Source: Saksenaea vasiformis B4078 (taxonomy: Eukaryota; Mucoromycota; Mucoromycetes; Mucorales; Saksenaeaceae). From it: a DNA stretch of 16,406 nt. How positions within the stretch are numbered: the first letter of the stretch is position 1; the number at the start of each line of letters is the position of its first letter. Location: the NCBI GenBank assembly GCA_000697055.1, contig JNDT01001077.1, positions 1 to 16,406 on the forward strand. The letters run 5' to 3'. The notes below the pieces were generated by a model, which did not search any database, was not told the origin of the DNA, and saw nothing but the letters and a program-made list of their open reading frames with translations. Below are positions 1-9,574 of this stretch, piece by piece. A program made the translations under genes and the position numbers.

Positions 1-1
1 C

Positions 2-286
2 CCCAAGTTCCATTGCGAATGCAATTGGATTGAAAGATATTGGGGTGCGGCCAAGCGTGAAGCACGTAGAAACTGCAGCTACAGTTATAAGGCGCTGCAA
101 GAAAATCTTGACTCGTTTTTGGACTTGGCCGGCGACATTACAAAAATACGCCATTACTACAATAGTTGCTGGCGCTATATCGAAGCGTACAGCAACCGAA
201 TGGATGTTCACGGTGCAACCGCAGAGGTTGAGAAGTTCTCTTCGAGAAAATGTAAGTCGCATCGCAGAATTGGCCAACATGATTAA
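2..286 (+). CDS. DDE superfamily transposase, C-terminal end (5' end outside window)
   Basis: An open frame enters from the left edge (frame starting at base 2) and ends with TAA at 284-286, giving 94 residues. It holds the block FHCECNWIERYWGAAKREAR followed by a Trp-Arg-Tyr patch (CWRYIEAYS). This is the usual end of IS630/Tc1-like DDE transposases of fungi, in which an N-x-I-E motif carries the third catalytic acid; here that Glu is codon 32-34. The role would be cut-and-paste transposition of its own element. The other two catalytic acids would lie left of base 1, so activity cannot be judged. AATAAA-like signals follow 15-24 nt after the stop (301-310). I found no terminal inverted repeat downstream. 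The frame is unbroken, so the copy may be fairly young. The family call is from remembered motifs, not a search. Confidence 0.8.
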   Translation, partial: PKFHCECNWIERYWGAAKREARRNCSYSYKALQENLDSFLDLAGDITKIRHYYNSCWRYIEAYSNRMDVHGATAEVEKFSSRKCKSHRRIGQHD

Positions 287-300
287 GATAGCGGTCTTTA

Positions 301-310
301 AATAAATAAA
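301..310 (+). terminator. Tandem AATAAA polyadenylation-like signals after the transposase
   Basis: Two overlapping AATAAA hexamers (301-306 and 305-310) lie 15 to 24 nt past the transposase stop codon. Short AT-rich hexamers also occur by chance, so this is only suggestive. Confidence 0.35.
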
Positions 311-904
311 CGGAGTTTGAAACTGTCATTGAAACAATTCCCAAAAACTCTAGGTTATTGGCCGAATGCACCATAGTGTGGCAACACAGGATCGATGTGA
401 CATGGGGTTGGAAGGCTGTCAAATTTTTGTCAATTCGAAAACCAAATCGCTGCTACGGATATGATTCCTGCTTTCTTAAGAGTCATATTGACTTTCTTAG
501 TTCAAATATCGGACGAAATACGGATCAACATGACCTTAATGCGGGTTGTGTAGGATGTCTATTAACTGTATTATCCTTGGAAGGACTCCATAATAAACGT
601 GTCCATAGTAGAATATCATTACCGGTAAAACGTCGCCACCGTTTAATAACTCTCAAATTATTGTATTTGTGAAATGGTGGGAATGTCACAATGTGAGAGT
701 AGCTTAAACGATTTTGCATTAGATTTGGATGGCAGAGCGGATCTAGCAAATCCCGCTGCGAATTCTAACAAAGAAACATGCCACCTATGTGCCTTGATTA
801 GAACTGGCTTGGGTATTTCAGCTCGAACCAAGGTGTCCTTGCATCAACGAAGTTTTGCGAGGTTTGGGACTACGACTATGCGTCAACTATTTCGCATTTC
901 CAAT
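311..904. other. Region without a recognisable gene between transposase and hydrolase
   Basis: Only short open frames with no family resemblance are seen on either strand (the longest about 104 codons, 358-672 +). The stretch is probably transposon 3' flank plus the tail of the minus-strand hydrolase transcript. No clear terminal inverted repeat was found by eye. Confidence 0.5.
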
Positions 905-910
905 TTTATT
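905..910 (-). terminator. Polyadenylation signal of the GDSL hydrolase gene
   Basis: AATAAA on the minus strand, about 25 nt past the hydrolase stop codon, at a suitable position for a 3'-end signal. Confidence 0.5.
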
Positions 911-935
911 GAATAAACAGTATATCAAAGGAAAG

Positions 936-2114
936 TTACAGCAGGAATACGGACACAGCTTTCGCAATGAGACGATGAAATGCAGTTGTTGGATGCCAGT
1001 CATCCCACCAAATAAAGCTAAAATTAACTTGAGTTAAAATTTTTTGACTAGACACTAGCTGCCCAGTGTACATACCTCCCCTGTGACAAATCACATTCTG
1101 AGGATAAAGATTGACACGATGCGTTTGTTTGAGTAAATCCAAAAAATGGGGCATTACGAAAGATCTCTTGAGAGAAACGGTAAGAATCGAAGAATTCTGT
1201 CGTCTCTGCCTGCTCCTTGGCCAAAGCCTCGAGATTTGAATTGTAAAACCCGATTAATGCATCCAAGTCTTCAATCTCTTGGGGTGGACGGTCAGATAAT
1301 ACAGGAAGACGATATATGGGCGCCAGCCCCATGAGCAGGATGTGACGTGGCTGCCTTAGGCGGTATAGAGATAACTACAGAAAAATCAGCGAAGAAAGGG
1401 AAGTAGATTTTTACCAGACTGTTGCGGATGGACGCGGTCACTTCTTCTACGCGTTGTTGTCGCAACTCTGCAGTTGAAGCGTGCATAAAAATATCATGCA
1501 CGTCATTGACACCTATCAATCAGTGTTAGTTGTTATTAAACACGTCGCGCTTGATGCTAACCTATCCAAATAGCGTACAAACTAGTTTCAGAATCTAAGG
1601 CATGTACTTCTTGCTGGAACTGATCAATTTGACCTATTATATCCGTTGCTGATCGTGACACGATGCTCTATCGCACATTCAATCACAAGCTGATATCTAG
1701 CATCTACTCACATTATTTGCGGTTGCGCCTGAAAACGCGTAGTCATACAGATCAAGACCAGTGATTCTGGCCAGATACTCTGTCCACGTAGGTCCATTCG
1801 TCATACGTCCCGACTATAGGCAATTTAGCCACCACGCTTTGTTATCCTTTCATTTACATAATCACCAGATAAATACGAGCCACTATTTAGTGGTGCGTTT
1901 CTAAGCAAGTTGTTAAGTTTATCACGACGAATTACTTCGTTTACCCATTTTCTGTCCACGAATCACCAAAGGCAATTAGATTTTTATAGTGAAATTGATG
2001 GCACTGATGACTCAGAGGAAATGTTGGATATATTTGCGAATCACTTTCACACAAAACTGTGCGAGTAACGGCAACGGGCAAATAGTATAATAGAACAGCA
2101 ACAAACGGAAACAT
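936..2114 (-). CDS. Secreted GDSL/SGNH-family lipase or acetylesterase (CE16-like), 7 exons
   Basis: A secreted SGNH-fold ester hydrolase of 299 residues, probably acting on acetylated sugars or lipids outside the cell. Proposed exons on the minus strand: 1945-2114, 1858-1900, 1712-1813, 1562-1667, 1415-1512, 1076-1374 and 936-1017. All six introns are GT-AG, 40 to 58 nt, and phases match throughout. A hydrophobic signal peptide (MFPFVAVLLYYLPVAV) opens the protein. Block I is FGDSW with nucleophile Ser52; block II has Gly100 (AFSGATANN); block III is IGVNDV with oxyanion Asn143; block V is WWDDWHPT with Asp278 and His281. The order and spacing are those of fungal GDSL acylhydrolases of this length. 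The start at 2112-2114 is the ATG that opens the signal peptide. The gene is divergent from INTS7. The exact substrate cannot be read from sequence; carbohydrate esterase family 16 is my best guess. Confidence 0.92.
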
Positions 2115-2413
2115 CAAATTACCAGAAAAATGCAGCGGAAGTGCCTTTTATCTTTTTGCAGAGACTTTTGAACGCAGCAGTATGCAAGTAACGTGTCTGC
2201 TTGACCTATCAAAAGATACAGTTCATTTACTGACACAGGTGCTCTCTTTATAGAACCCATTATGATAAACTCGGACATGGTTATTAGTGTAACTTGCTGC
2301 TTCAAATTACTTGTCGCTGATACATGATTTTGGATGTCTGAGAATGAAGGATGGACAACGCCGAGCCACCACGCGATTTTCCAACTGCATAACTTGCACG
2401 TTCCACTATTATC
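2115..2413. promoter_or_regulatory. Divergent promoter region shared by hydrolase and INTS7 genes
   Basis: The two start codons face away from each other across 299 bp, so both promoters and 5' leaders must lie here or overlap the genes. I see no clear TATA box. Minus-strand open frames crossing it are not protein-like. Confidence 0.6.
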
Positions 2414-5400
2414 ATGGCCGAAATAAAGAATGAGCAGCAGGACGGCCACAAGATCTTGGTGGAATTGGAAGCAAAGTTTAACGCCAAACCACGTTCTGCC
2501 ATTCAGGGCAATGGCACACAAATTCATGTGCTTGCCACGTTTGCCAATTTCCTTGAACAATACCCTTTTCCTGTCATCATTAACGCGGCGATCTTAAAAC
2601 TTGCAGACTGGTTTCGTAAAAGGTAAAGCCATGTTGAGAAGGATTCTGTGTAAAATCTCATAAGAAAACGATTGCCAGTAATAATGTCATTAAGTGTCAT
2701 GTGTACAAGGTCTTTAAGCAGGCCTCCGATCTCCATCTTGCGAAAGTTATTAATGTGGATGAAACTGTGCGGCGACTTGTACCCGTACTCGAAAGTAATG
2801 ATCCCTGTGCTCGAGCCATTACACTACGGTGAGTATTACGAAAAGAAAAAGGAGAGCATCCTCGTTGACGCGCCTGAAACAGTGTGCTAGGGTGTATGTC
2901 TATGATTCTAGCCGAGCAGTTATACGTTCATTTTCGGTATGAGCTGCATCTGATTCGTGAATGTTTGCTCTGATGACGAACCATTAGTATTCTGGAGAGA
3001 TTGGAACTAGCAACGGAAAGAGAAGAAGTAGAGGCTGCTATTTGGGCTGGTGATCAAATCTGTGAACGTTCGGCTCGATTTCCATCCGTCATATTTTCAA
3101 AAGTCGTAGCCAAATTAAAAGGTTACGAAAATAAGTCTGGTCATTTGAAAGAGACTAAGTGTGAGCAACAGATCCAGATACTTCGATCGATATCAAATTA
3201 CGATTGGTGAAAATCTTCAGGCATATGCATCGAGATATTGCTATGGCAAGAGAGGTAAGGATGACTGCATCCATTTCTTTTAGTAACTTGGTAGACAGGC
3301 AAAAGAGACATGTCTGGAATTACTGAATGAAGCCCATAATTGGGAACCGTTAGTCATCGTCGTCCTTCGCACGCTTACTCTCTTACTGAGTGAAGCATTA
3401 ATTGACCGAAATCAACAAGTGAGTATCATGAAAAGCCTTGTTGCAACGCTAATATGTACTTTATCACAGATCGACTTGCTTTTACACTACATAACCAATG
3501 ACAAAAGGGAAAACGTGCAGTATAGTTCGTACCGTGACCTAATTGTGCTAGGGAGGAACGACATTATGTTTGATCAGGCGCATATGACGGTATGTCTGAG
3601 GATATTGAAGTTGATGTGACTAAAAAACGATTGGCTTAGACTCTCTTGCATGCTGTGACAACGATGACTGCCAGTACTCGCCTAGAACAACGTGGTCTTA
3701 AATGTGCGCATGTCCTGATATGGTCTCACCCACAACTCGTTATACGACTTCTTCGAGAACGAGACAGCATGCACGGGCGAGCTTTTGCGTCTTCACTGAA
3801 AATCTGCGAGGAAAGATTACTTGAAAATATTCAGCTTGAGAAGTACACGTTAGTCGTTGCCTCTGTCCAACTTTTAAGCTCTGTGGTTCGCATTGCACTG
3901 AAGCGACGCAGTGGGTCTGATGAGATGGATAGTGACCAACTGCTATTATCGGAGATTATGTCATTAGGGCGACGGATGATTGATCATATTTGCATGGCTG
4001 AAAATGCCCTGTATCGCATAACATCGCCTCGTAAACAGGCTATTTGGACGGTAGGTGGATAATTATTGGCTCCTATTTTATTGCTCACTAAATTTTAGTT
4101 ACGGGAATTGCTCAAAGCCAAATCGCGTATCTATTGCTTATTGGGCAACCAATTCAAGGATGATCTCTTTCTGGAAGGATACAAATTGATCACTACTATT
4201 CCCAGCGGTAAACTTACTGTCCACATGGAACATCACTGATTTGCTTTTGGTACTTGCAGATGACTATATATCTATACTTGTGTCCTATCTATCTTCAAAT
4301 TTTCGGCAATGTCTTAGTCCTACCAATCGATTTTCGGATATACTTGCTGACGCATTAGCGATCAGTAGCGGACGTCCCGGGTTCTTTGTATGCAAGCGTC
4401 AATGAATTGACTTTCTCTTACCTCTTGACCTAGGTTAATGTTGTCCAACTGTTTTTCCAAACGTCCAAGCCATCAACTGCAGAAAGAGAACAGGTGTCAG
4501 ATCTTGTACTCGCCTTGGTGCGACAGTTTGGTGGTTGGGATGAGACGCGTGCAATATTCACTACAAACACTTGGCACTTATATCGTCTTGGGCGTGTCGC
4601 TGCAGGAAGTGGATGGTATAAAGTGATGTACCAGATCCTACATCCGTTAAGCAATATGGTAGGACTCTATTATAGAACAAGCAGATTATTAAACTGGGTT
4701 GTTGCAGGTGCAGACAGCGGCATCGACATTCTGGCTTGGTTTTCTTTCATCTTTTGCTTTGGCCGAATGGAACGTGTCGAAGATCCCAGTAGATATCGGC
4801 TCATCAAATACTGTCATCAACCAATTCCTGGATTCCCTTACTCGACTGAAGGTAATGATCAAGGCATAAAATCGTAGTAACACTTTGGAAAGGCTTTTCA
4901 ATCTCTTGCGGAACCGAGACTATTTCAGACATGGTTCACCCAATTACGGATGGAAATGGTCGACGCTATTCAATCCATGCTGACCATTTTAGAGTCTGTG
5001 AGCTCTGGTACAAAGCCAACTTTAGCAGAAAGAAAGAAAAGAACGAAATTGGTATGCCGTCTTACTTTTTTCCTGTTTAAATTTATTTACTTTCCGTTTA
5101 GATACGAATGTGTGCGATTCGTTTTCGAAAGCTGGCATTCCGCTATGATTTCGTAGCACATTCGTTCTTTGGGATTGATTCTGAAACGCTTGAAATTCTT
5201 GAATCTTATAAAACGTGTGCATTTGTATGTGAATATGCAGTCCGCATGCTGTTAAGTACAGGGTATGTGAAGCAACGTGTTTTATCAGCATGACTTATTG
5301 TTGTCATCACAGACGCTACTTCTTCTGCATTGATCCTATGTTGATACCCCTACAAAGCACTGACGACATGATGGAGATGGATTTGCCAGCAGCGGAATCC

Positions 5401-6197
5401 GTGACGTTAAAAGAGTTATGTGCGAGATTTATGCAGACAGTCAGTCGATGGGATACGCTAGACAACATAGAAGATCACCATCGTCAAGTGGTAAATCATC
5501 AGTAAATCACAGCATAGTCGACTGAAATGTTCCGTAGAGCTGTATTGAGGACGTCCGCTTATTCAGCACAAATATCCTACAAAAACCATTGATCCTACCA
5601 CGGTCCTTTTTTCAAAGCCAAAAGTCCATATCTGTGCAGTTAACTACTCATCCTATGTTAAATCAGAAAAAACCCATCGATTTGCGACCAGACGAAGATC
5701 TTGTCATAAAATTTGAAGGGTTGATCCAGACGCCTCCGGGAAAAAGTAAATATGAAATCTGTCCTTCTTTAACTGCAGCTAATTACTCATGTAGGACTCT
5801 TGCATACTATATGTAGAGCAGAGATTGTTTGCTCAATAACCAAGGAGAAGGTTACGCATATGGACGACTGGTTAGGCGTGAATATGGCTCTTGCGGACCC
5901 ACTTTCGGCACAAGCAGATGATATTAGTGAAGTAAGTCTAAGTGTCAAGGGAAGACATGATATAACCAGCTTGCGATCTAGACTACCATATTACAACCAC
6001 CAACCATATATTCCGCAGATGTAGTAAACTATTTCTTTACTTGCATCGGCAACCTCCGTCTCCCACCATCCAAAAGGATATCAGTTATCCAAGGGCCGGA
6101 GCAAGAGGGATGGGTTAACGTGTTTGTGAAATTGATTGATAACCATGGGCAAGTCTGGACTGTCGGACCTCAGCATAACGGTTGCATCGTGTGGTAG
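2414..6197 (+). CDS. INTS7: Integrator complex subunit 7 (INTS7), 18 exons
   Basis: A subunit of Integrator, the nuclear complex that cleaves snRNA 3' ends and attenuates RNA polymerase II transcription; INTS7 is an alpha-solenoid (HEAT/ARM-like) scaffold subunit. Proposed exons: 2414-2622, 2679-2828, 2883-2936, 2988-3121, 3172-3254, 3299-3418, 3470-3589, 3640-4050, 4099-4207, 4260-4387, 4434-4658, 4708-4851, 4893-5051, 5102-5262, 5313-5490, 5538-5745, 5795-5931, 5982-6197. The 17 GT-AG introns are 41-56 nt. Spliced length is 981 residues; human INTS7 has about 960. Family motifs seen in order: YPFPVIINAAILKLADWFR (50-68), VINVDETVRRL (93-103), ESNDPCARAITLR (108-120), EEVEAAIW soon after, then the HMHRD block and an IDLLLHYITND block, and near the C-terminus GQVWTVGPQ (966-974). 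These collinear matches span the whole protein. The start is the ATG that places the first solenoid block at the family position. No break was found. The homology is from memory of animal INTS7; exon edges were set by frame and alignment. Confidence 0.93.
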
Positions 6198-8696
6198 CCA
6201 TGGAACCAGCAAGAAAACTTACATGTTTCTTTTCTTGAACCGGCGAAGTCATCAAACCATCATTTGCATATACAGACTGTAACATTATCACTCTGATGTT
6301 AAACATATTCTGCATGACTCATTTGTGACTCCTAGCAATTATTTTTTATGACCTGCGAGGCACTAAAAGATCAAACCAAACTAAACTTTTTATTTTGCAC
6401 GAATGATGACAATGACAAAAAGAGCTTCGACAAATTTTCTTCAGCATAAGATTTCAGCTTATATACTTTACTCTAACTATGATTACTTTCTATGTTTCTT
6501 TTGCGACCTTTTGCATATATTGTATGATTCTAAATTTTTTGCTGAATTTGGACCAATGAAGACATGGAGGATGGTCATGTCTCTCAGAATGTCCTAAAGT
6601 TGAGTGAATGCTGTGTGTTTGAAGAATCAGGAGGATAGTGGAAAAACAAAAGAGACAATAGAAGTCAGCGAGACTTAGATAATCCTTTATTGAATAAAAA
6701 GCGTTCCTCTTTTTATAACGAGATCGTCCATGGATACAGATAGATCGGACTATATTCCATGATTGCACAGATGCCCATATATCCATGATATAGCCGGCAT
6801 CTATATTGGATCTTTCTTAATGCAGTGTTTACAGAGGACAGATCGAGAGCGGATCGTAGAAAACTCGGTGAAAGGCATTGTATAAAGGTGAAGAATTAGT
6901 AAGAGGGGAAACAATAAGAAAATACTTTGAGACTCTTGGTAGAGGTTTATTCAGAAGTAAAGATGATGATTACAGATGTCTACCAGCATTATTTATACTG
7001 TTCAAATGCATTTTGAATATCTTAGTAATCAGAGGACGCGTAAGCTCTGAGTAATCATCATGGATCGATGATGATCCATGATTATTAATGTCAAGTCAGA
7101 GAGCTGTCATCTAGCTGAGTCTGAATAACAATCCCATTGTTCAGGGACAGAGACGTCTGACTAATCACTGTGTCTATGCTAAGATCGTAATCATCGTAAT
7201 TGTCTTGTCGCACTAATCAAAAGATAGGAGATGTCGGAGGGTACCTTAAGATCATGACAGAATCCTATTATCTTCAGATTGTAGCTATCCGTTGTTAGAT
7301 GTCTGAATAGATCAGGTTTATCTGTGGATGAAGTGCCGATGGTATGAGAAACTCAATAAAGATCGTTTAGACTTAGTGGATGAAATATGTATAATGATAA
7401 TGATATGTCAAATACGACAAAAGGAATCCGGTGTTACGCTGTATTTTTGACTTGTCGGTAAAAATGGGTATGTTTCCTGGTAGTGCCTAAGCGTAAACTT
7501 GATGACAGAAATAGCTGGTAAGGTATAGAAAAAGTAGCTTCGGTAGATAAAAACAGTTCGGTTTGTGTGAGCACCAGGTGTGGATTTGAGTCAAACACCA
7601 AGACTTGGGTAAGCGGTAAGGCTTGAGGAAAAGAAAAGAAAAGATAAAATAGAGTATCTGTTGTCTGGATCGACAATATATAAAGAGATCTGTCTGAAAA
7701 AGAGTATGATCGTTAGTAAAATCGTTGGTACAGTTACCTTTAATCTCGTATTGATTCAATCAATTAGAGATGTATAGAGATGGAATAGAGATATTTCTCG
7801 GGTGATCAGCGGTCTTTAATTTGTATGGCGGCAATCGTTCTGTGTGTATTCTCTGGTGGTTTCTTTATGCGCGTTGTACTTTTGTTATCCTGATCCTTGT
7901 TATTTCTTCTGTTAATACATACGCAATGACAAAAATAAAGATAAGAGAATAGGGAAATAAAGAGGATAAAACTAATATAAATGTTCACAACGGTGTTTTT
8001 GATAAAAAAAAAAGTAGCAGGTGAGATTGTCTTTAGAGCGAAAAGATAGCACTCCACACCGGGATAAGTGCTAATATGGAAGCGATTGAAAGTCCACAGT
8101 CTGTGTTCAAGGCAACCTCGAAGTAGAAACAGGATCTCTTTATGGTAATGTATCAATCATTGGCTAGCAATGTATCTGACTGTGAATGGAGGATGTTGGA
8201 ATACAACACTAAGAAATATGATTAATTGAAATGATCGCCGCTGTACGATAGCATAAATGCTTCTAAAGAGGATGCACTCATTTTATTTGGAAGGAGTCAT
8301 TTGAAAGAAATGATGTGTGATGTGCGAACGTGCAGCATTTACTAAATTTTTAGATGTTCTGATGAGACATGACCATCCTCCTTTACTAGCTAGCAGCACA
8401 ATTCTTTAACTAAAACTCAAAAAAAAAGTTAAAAATAGGTTGAAAAAAATAAAAGATGTACAAGGCAAAAAAATAAGGTTTGATAGATAGAAAAAGAAGA
8501 AAATGATAAAAAAGATATGCAAACTACTGTGTACATAGTGATCACGTAGTGCACGCGACACATCCCAGAGGCTGTGCACCAAGGTCATAATGTTGTGTAC
8601 CTAATACTAAAGCTAGCTTTATCAAAGCACCCATATTCATCTGCGGTTGTTGGTACGCTGCGAAATACAGTCACGTCACGTGGCTTTTTTCGTGAC
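6198..8696. other. Gene-poor AT-rich 2.5-kb region with hairpin and LTR-like pieces
   Basis: No open frame here resembles a protein; the longest (7806-8156, minus, 116 codons) is low-complexity. The region contains a long imperfect hairpin (7043-7104), a minus-strand TATA-plus-AATAAA pair (about 6691-6718), three close copies of AGAGAT at 7764-7795, and A-rich tracts around 8418-8520. It is probably intergenic sequence with decayed transposon pieces. Confidence 0.5.
7043..7104. repeat. Long imperfect inverted repeat (hairpin)
   Basis: The inner arms 7052-7066 and 7073-7087 match at 14 of 15 positions around a 6-nt loop (7067-7072) and contain ATGGATC/GATCCAT. Outside them, AGCTCTGA (7043-7050) can pair with TCAGAGAGCT (7095-7104) with a small bulge. 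It could be a cruciform, a non-coding RNA hairpin or a remnant of a small inverted-repeat element. Confidence 0.55.
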
Positions 8697-8698
8697 GT
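8673..8698. promoter_or_regulatory. Inverted repeat with E-box just upstream of the tRNA
   Basis: ACGTCACG (8673-8680) is a perfect inverted match of CGTGACGT (8691-8698), with a 10-nt loop containing T6. A CACGTG E-box palindrome lies at 8677-8682 and CRE-like half sites (ACGTCA, TGACGT) are in the arms. The right arm runs into the first two bases of the tRNA. A regulatory role is inference. Confidence 0.35.
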
Positions 8699-8770
8699 CC
8701 GGTTGGCGTAGTTGGTTATCGCGCCTGTCTCACACACAGGAGGTCGCCAGTTCGAGTCTGGCATCGGACA
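8697..8770 (+). tRNA. tRNA-Val (anticodon CAC)
   Basis: All four arms can be drawn. The 7-bp acceptor stem is GTCCGGT with ATCGGAC (one G-T pair). The D arm begins GCG and contains the GG of the D loop. The anticodon stem CCTGT/ACAGG closes the loop CTCACAC, whose central triplet CAC reads GTG valine codons. The T arm is GCCAG/CTGGC with loop TTCGAGT, and A8770 is the discriminator. There is no intron, and CCA is not encoded, as expected in eukaryotes. Internal A box (about 8704-8715) and B box (about 8750-8760) are present, and T6 follows directly. Confidence 0.96.
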
Positions 8771-8776
8771 TTTTTT
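8771..8776 (+). terminator. RNA polymerase III terminator of tRNA-Val
   Basis: A run of six T directly after the discriminator base of the tRNA, the standard Pol III stop. Confidence 0.85.
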
Positions 8777-9574
8777 ACTGAGAACCTGAAAGTTAGTGCC
8801 CGAAAGTACTGGACCAATAGGGAGATCACTGTTGTCGTGTCCATTGTCATTAGTAGCTTCCTGATCAGTTGGTTACCATGGTCAGCAAGTATGGCTTACC
8901 TGAATGACATGAGGTCTCAAATCTTTTCTTTTTTTGCAACTTACAAACATTGTTGACAGAGTCCCATTGTCTCAGACATGAAGCAGCATTGTGGTCAATT
9001 CACTGTTCAGATGGTATAAGCGCTGGTAATGCTGCAAGGAATGCGAAACCTTGTAAGAGTCGGAAAGAAAAGAATGTTTTGCTCCATCAAAATTGTGAGA
9101 ACGGATGGCTTAGTTTAAATTTTAATCATTCTATTGCATAAATTGCGTTAGCTGGTAACAGTGCGTGCAATTTTTAGTCATGACTTCGCTGGTGATCCTT
9201 CTTTAGTTCAAGATAATTTTGCGTTGAGGAACTAGCGTTTTTATGCCAATCCAATGCTCTGAGTGTCGTACTGTATTTGTTCATGCTCTGTGTCAGATAA
9301 TGGAACCTGATTCTGTGCGCAAAGGTACGCTGCTCCTCACCGCAGGATTGAGTGGGTGTCGACGCAAGGTAATATTTAGATGACGCAAATGTGCATTCAA
9401 AATCCAATATTATTTCTTTGGTTGCTTTGATAATAGCATGATATTCTGTTAAAATATATCAGAGGAAACATTCATCGTGGGCTCAATTTCAAAGAGTCTC
9501 TCTTTGTCATAATTGTTCTTATTTCGCTGCGTTTCTAGAACGACATATGTCTCACCTTTTTACGATTCACTCCA
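8777..9574. other. Region without a recognisable gene
   Basis: About 800 bp between the tRNA and the 3' end of the Sel1 gene. The two small frames (8950-9141 plus, 9174-9407 minus) have no family resemblance and do not join through plausible introns. The left part is probably tRNA flank; the right part should carry the 3' untranslated region of the minus-strand MACPF-Sel1 gene, though no clean AATAAA was seen. Confidence 0.45.

Noticed and set aside
2114..2560. 148-codon minus-strand frame over the start of INTS7
   Set aside because: It overlaps conserved INTS7 coding sequence and the divergent promoter and has no family resemblance.
6195..6320. Possible extra splice donor at the INTS7 stop (GTAGCC) extending the protein
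   Set aside because: The protein already reaches full family length and no convincing downstream exon was seen.
6962..7125. ATGATGA and CTGA motifs suggesting a box C/D snoRNA
   Set aside because: No terminal stem could be paired next to the boxes, and both motifs are frequent in this ATGATG-rich stretch.
7806..8156. 116-codon minus-strand frame in the gene-poor region
   Set aside because: Low-complexity Phe/Ile-rich sequence from an AT-rich stretch, with no motif or supported splice partners.
8194..8215. TGTTGGAATAC start resembling a copia-type LTR end
   Set aside because: No matching terminus, target duplication or second copy could be found within the window.
8950..9141. Plus-strand frame containing HEAALW, considered as a copia RNase H remnant
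   Set aside because: The surrounding residues do not match the integrase, RT or RNase H blocks, and no further polyprotein motif lies nearby.
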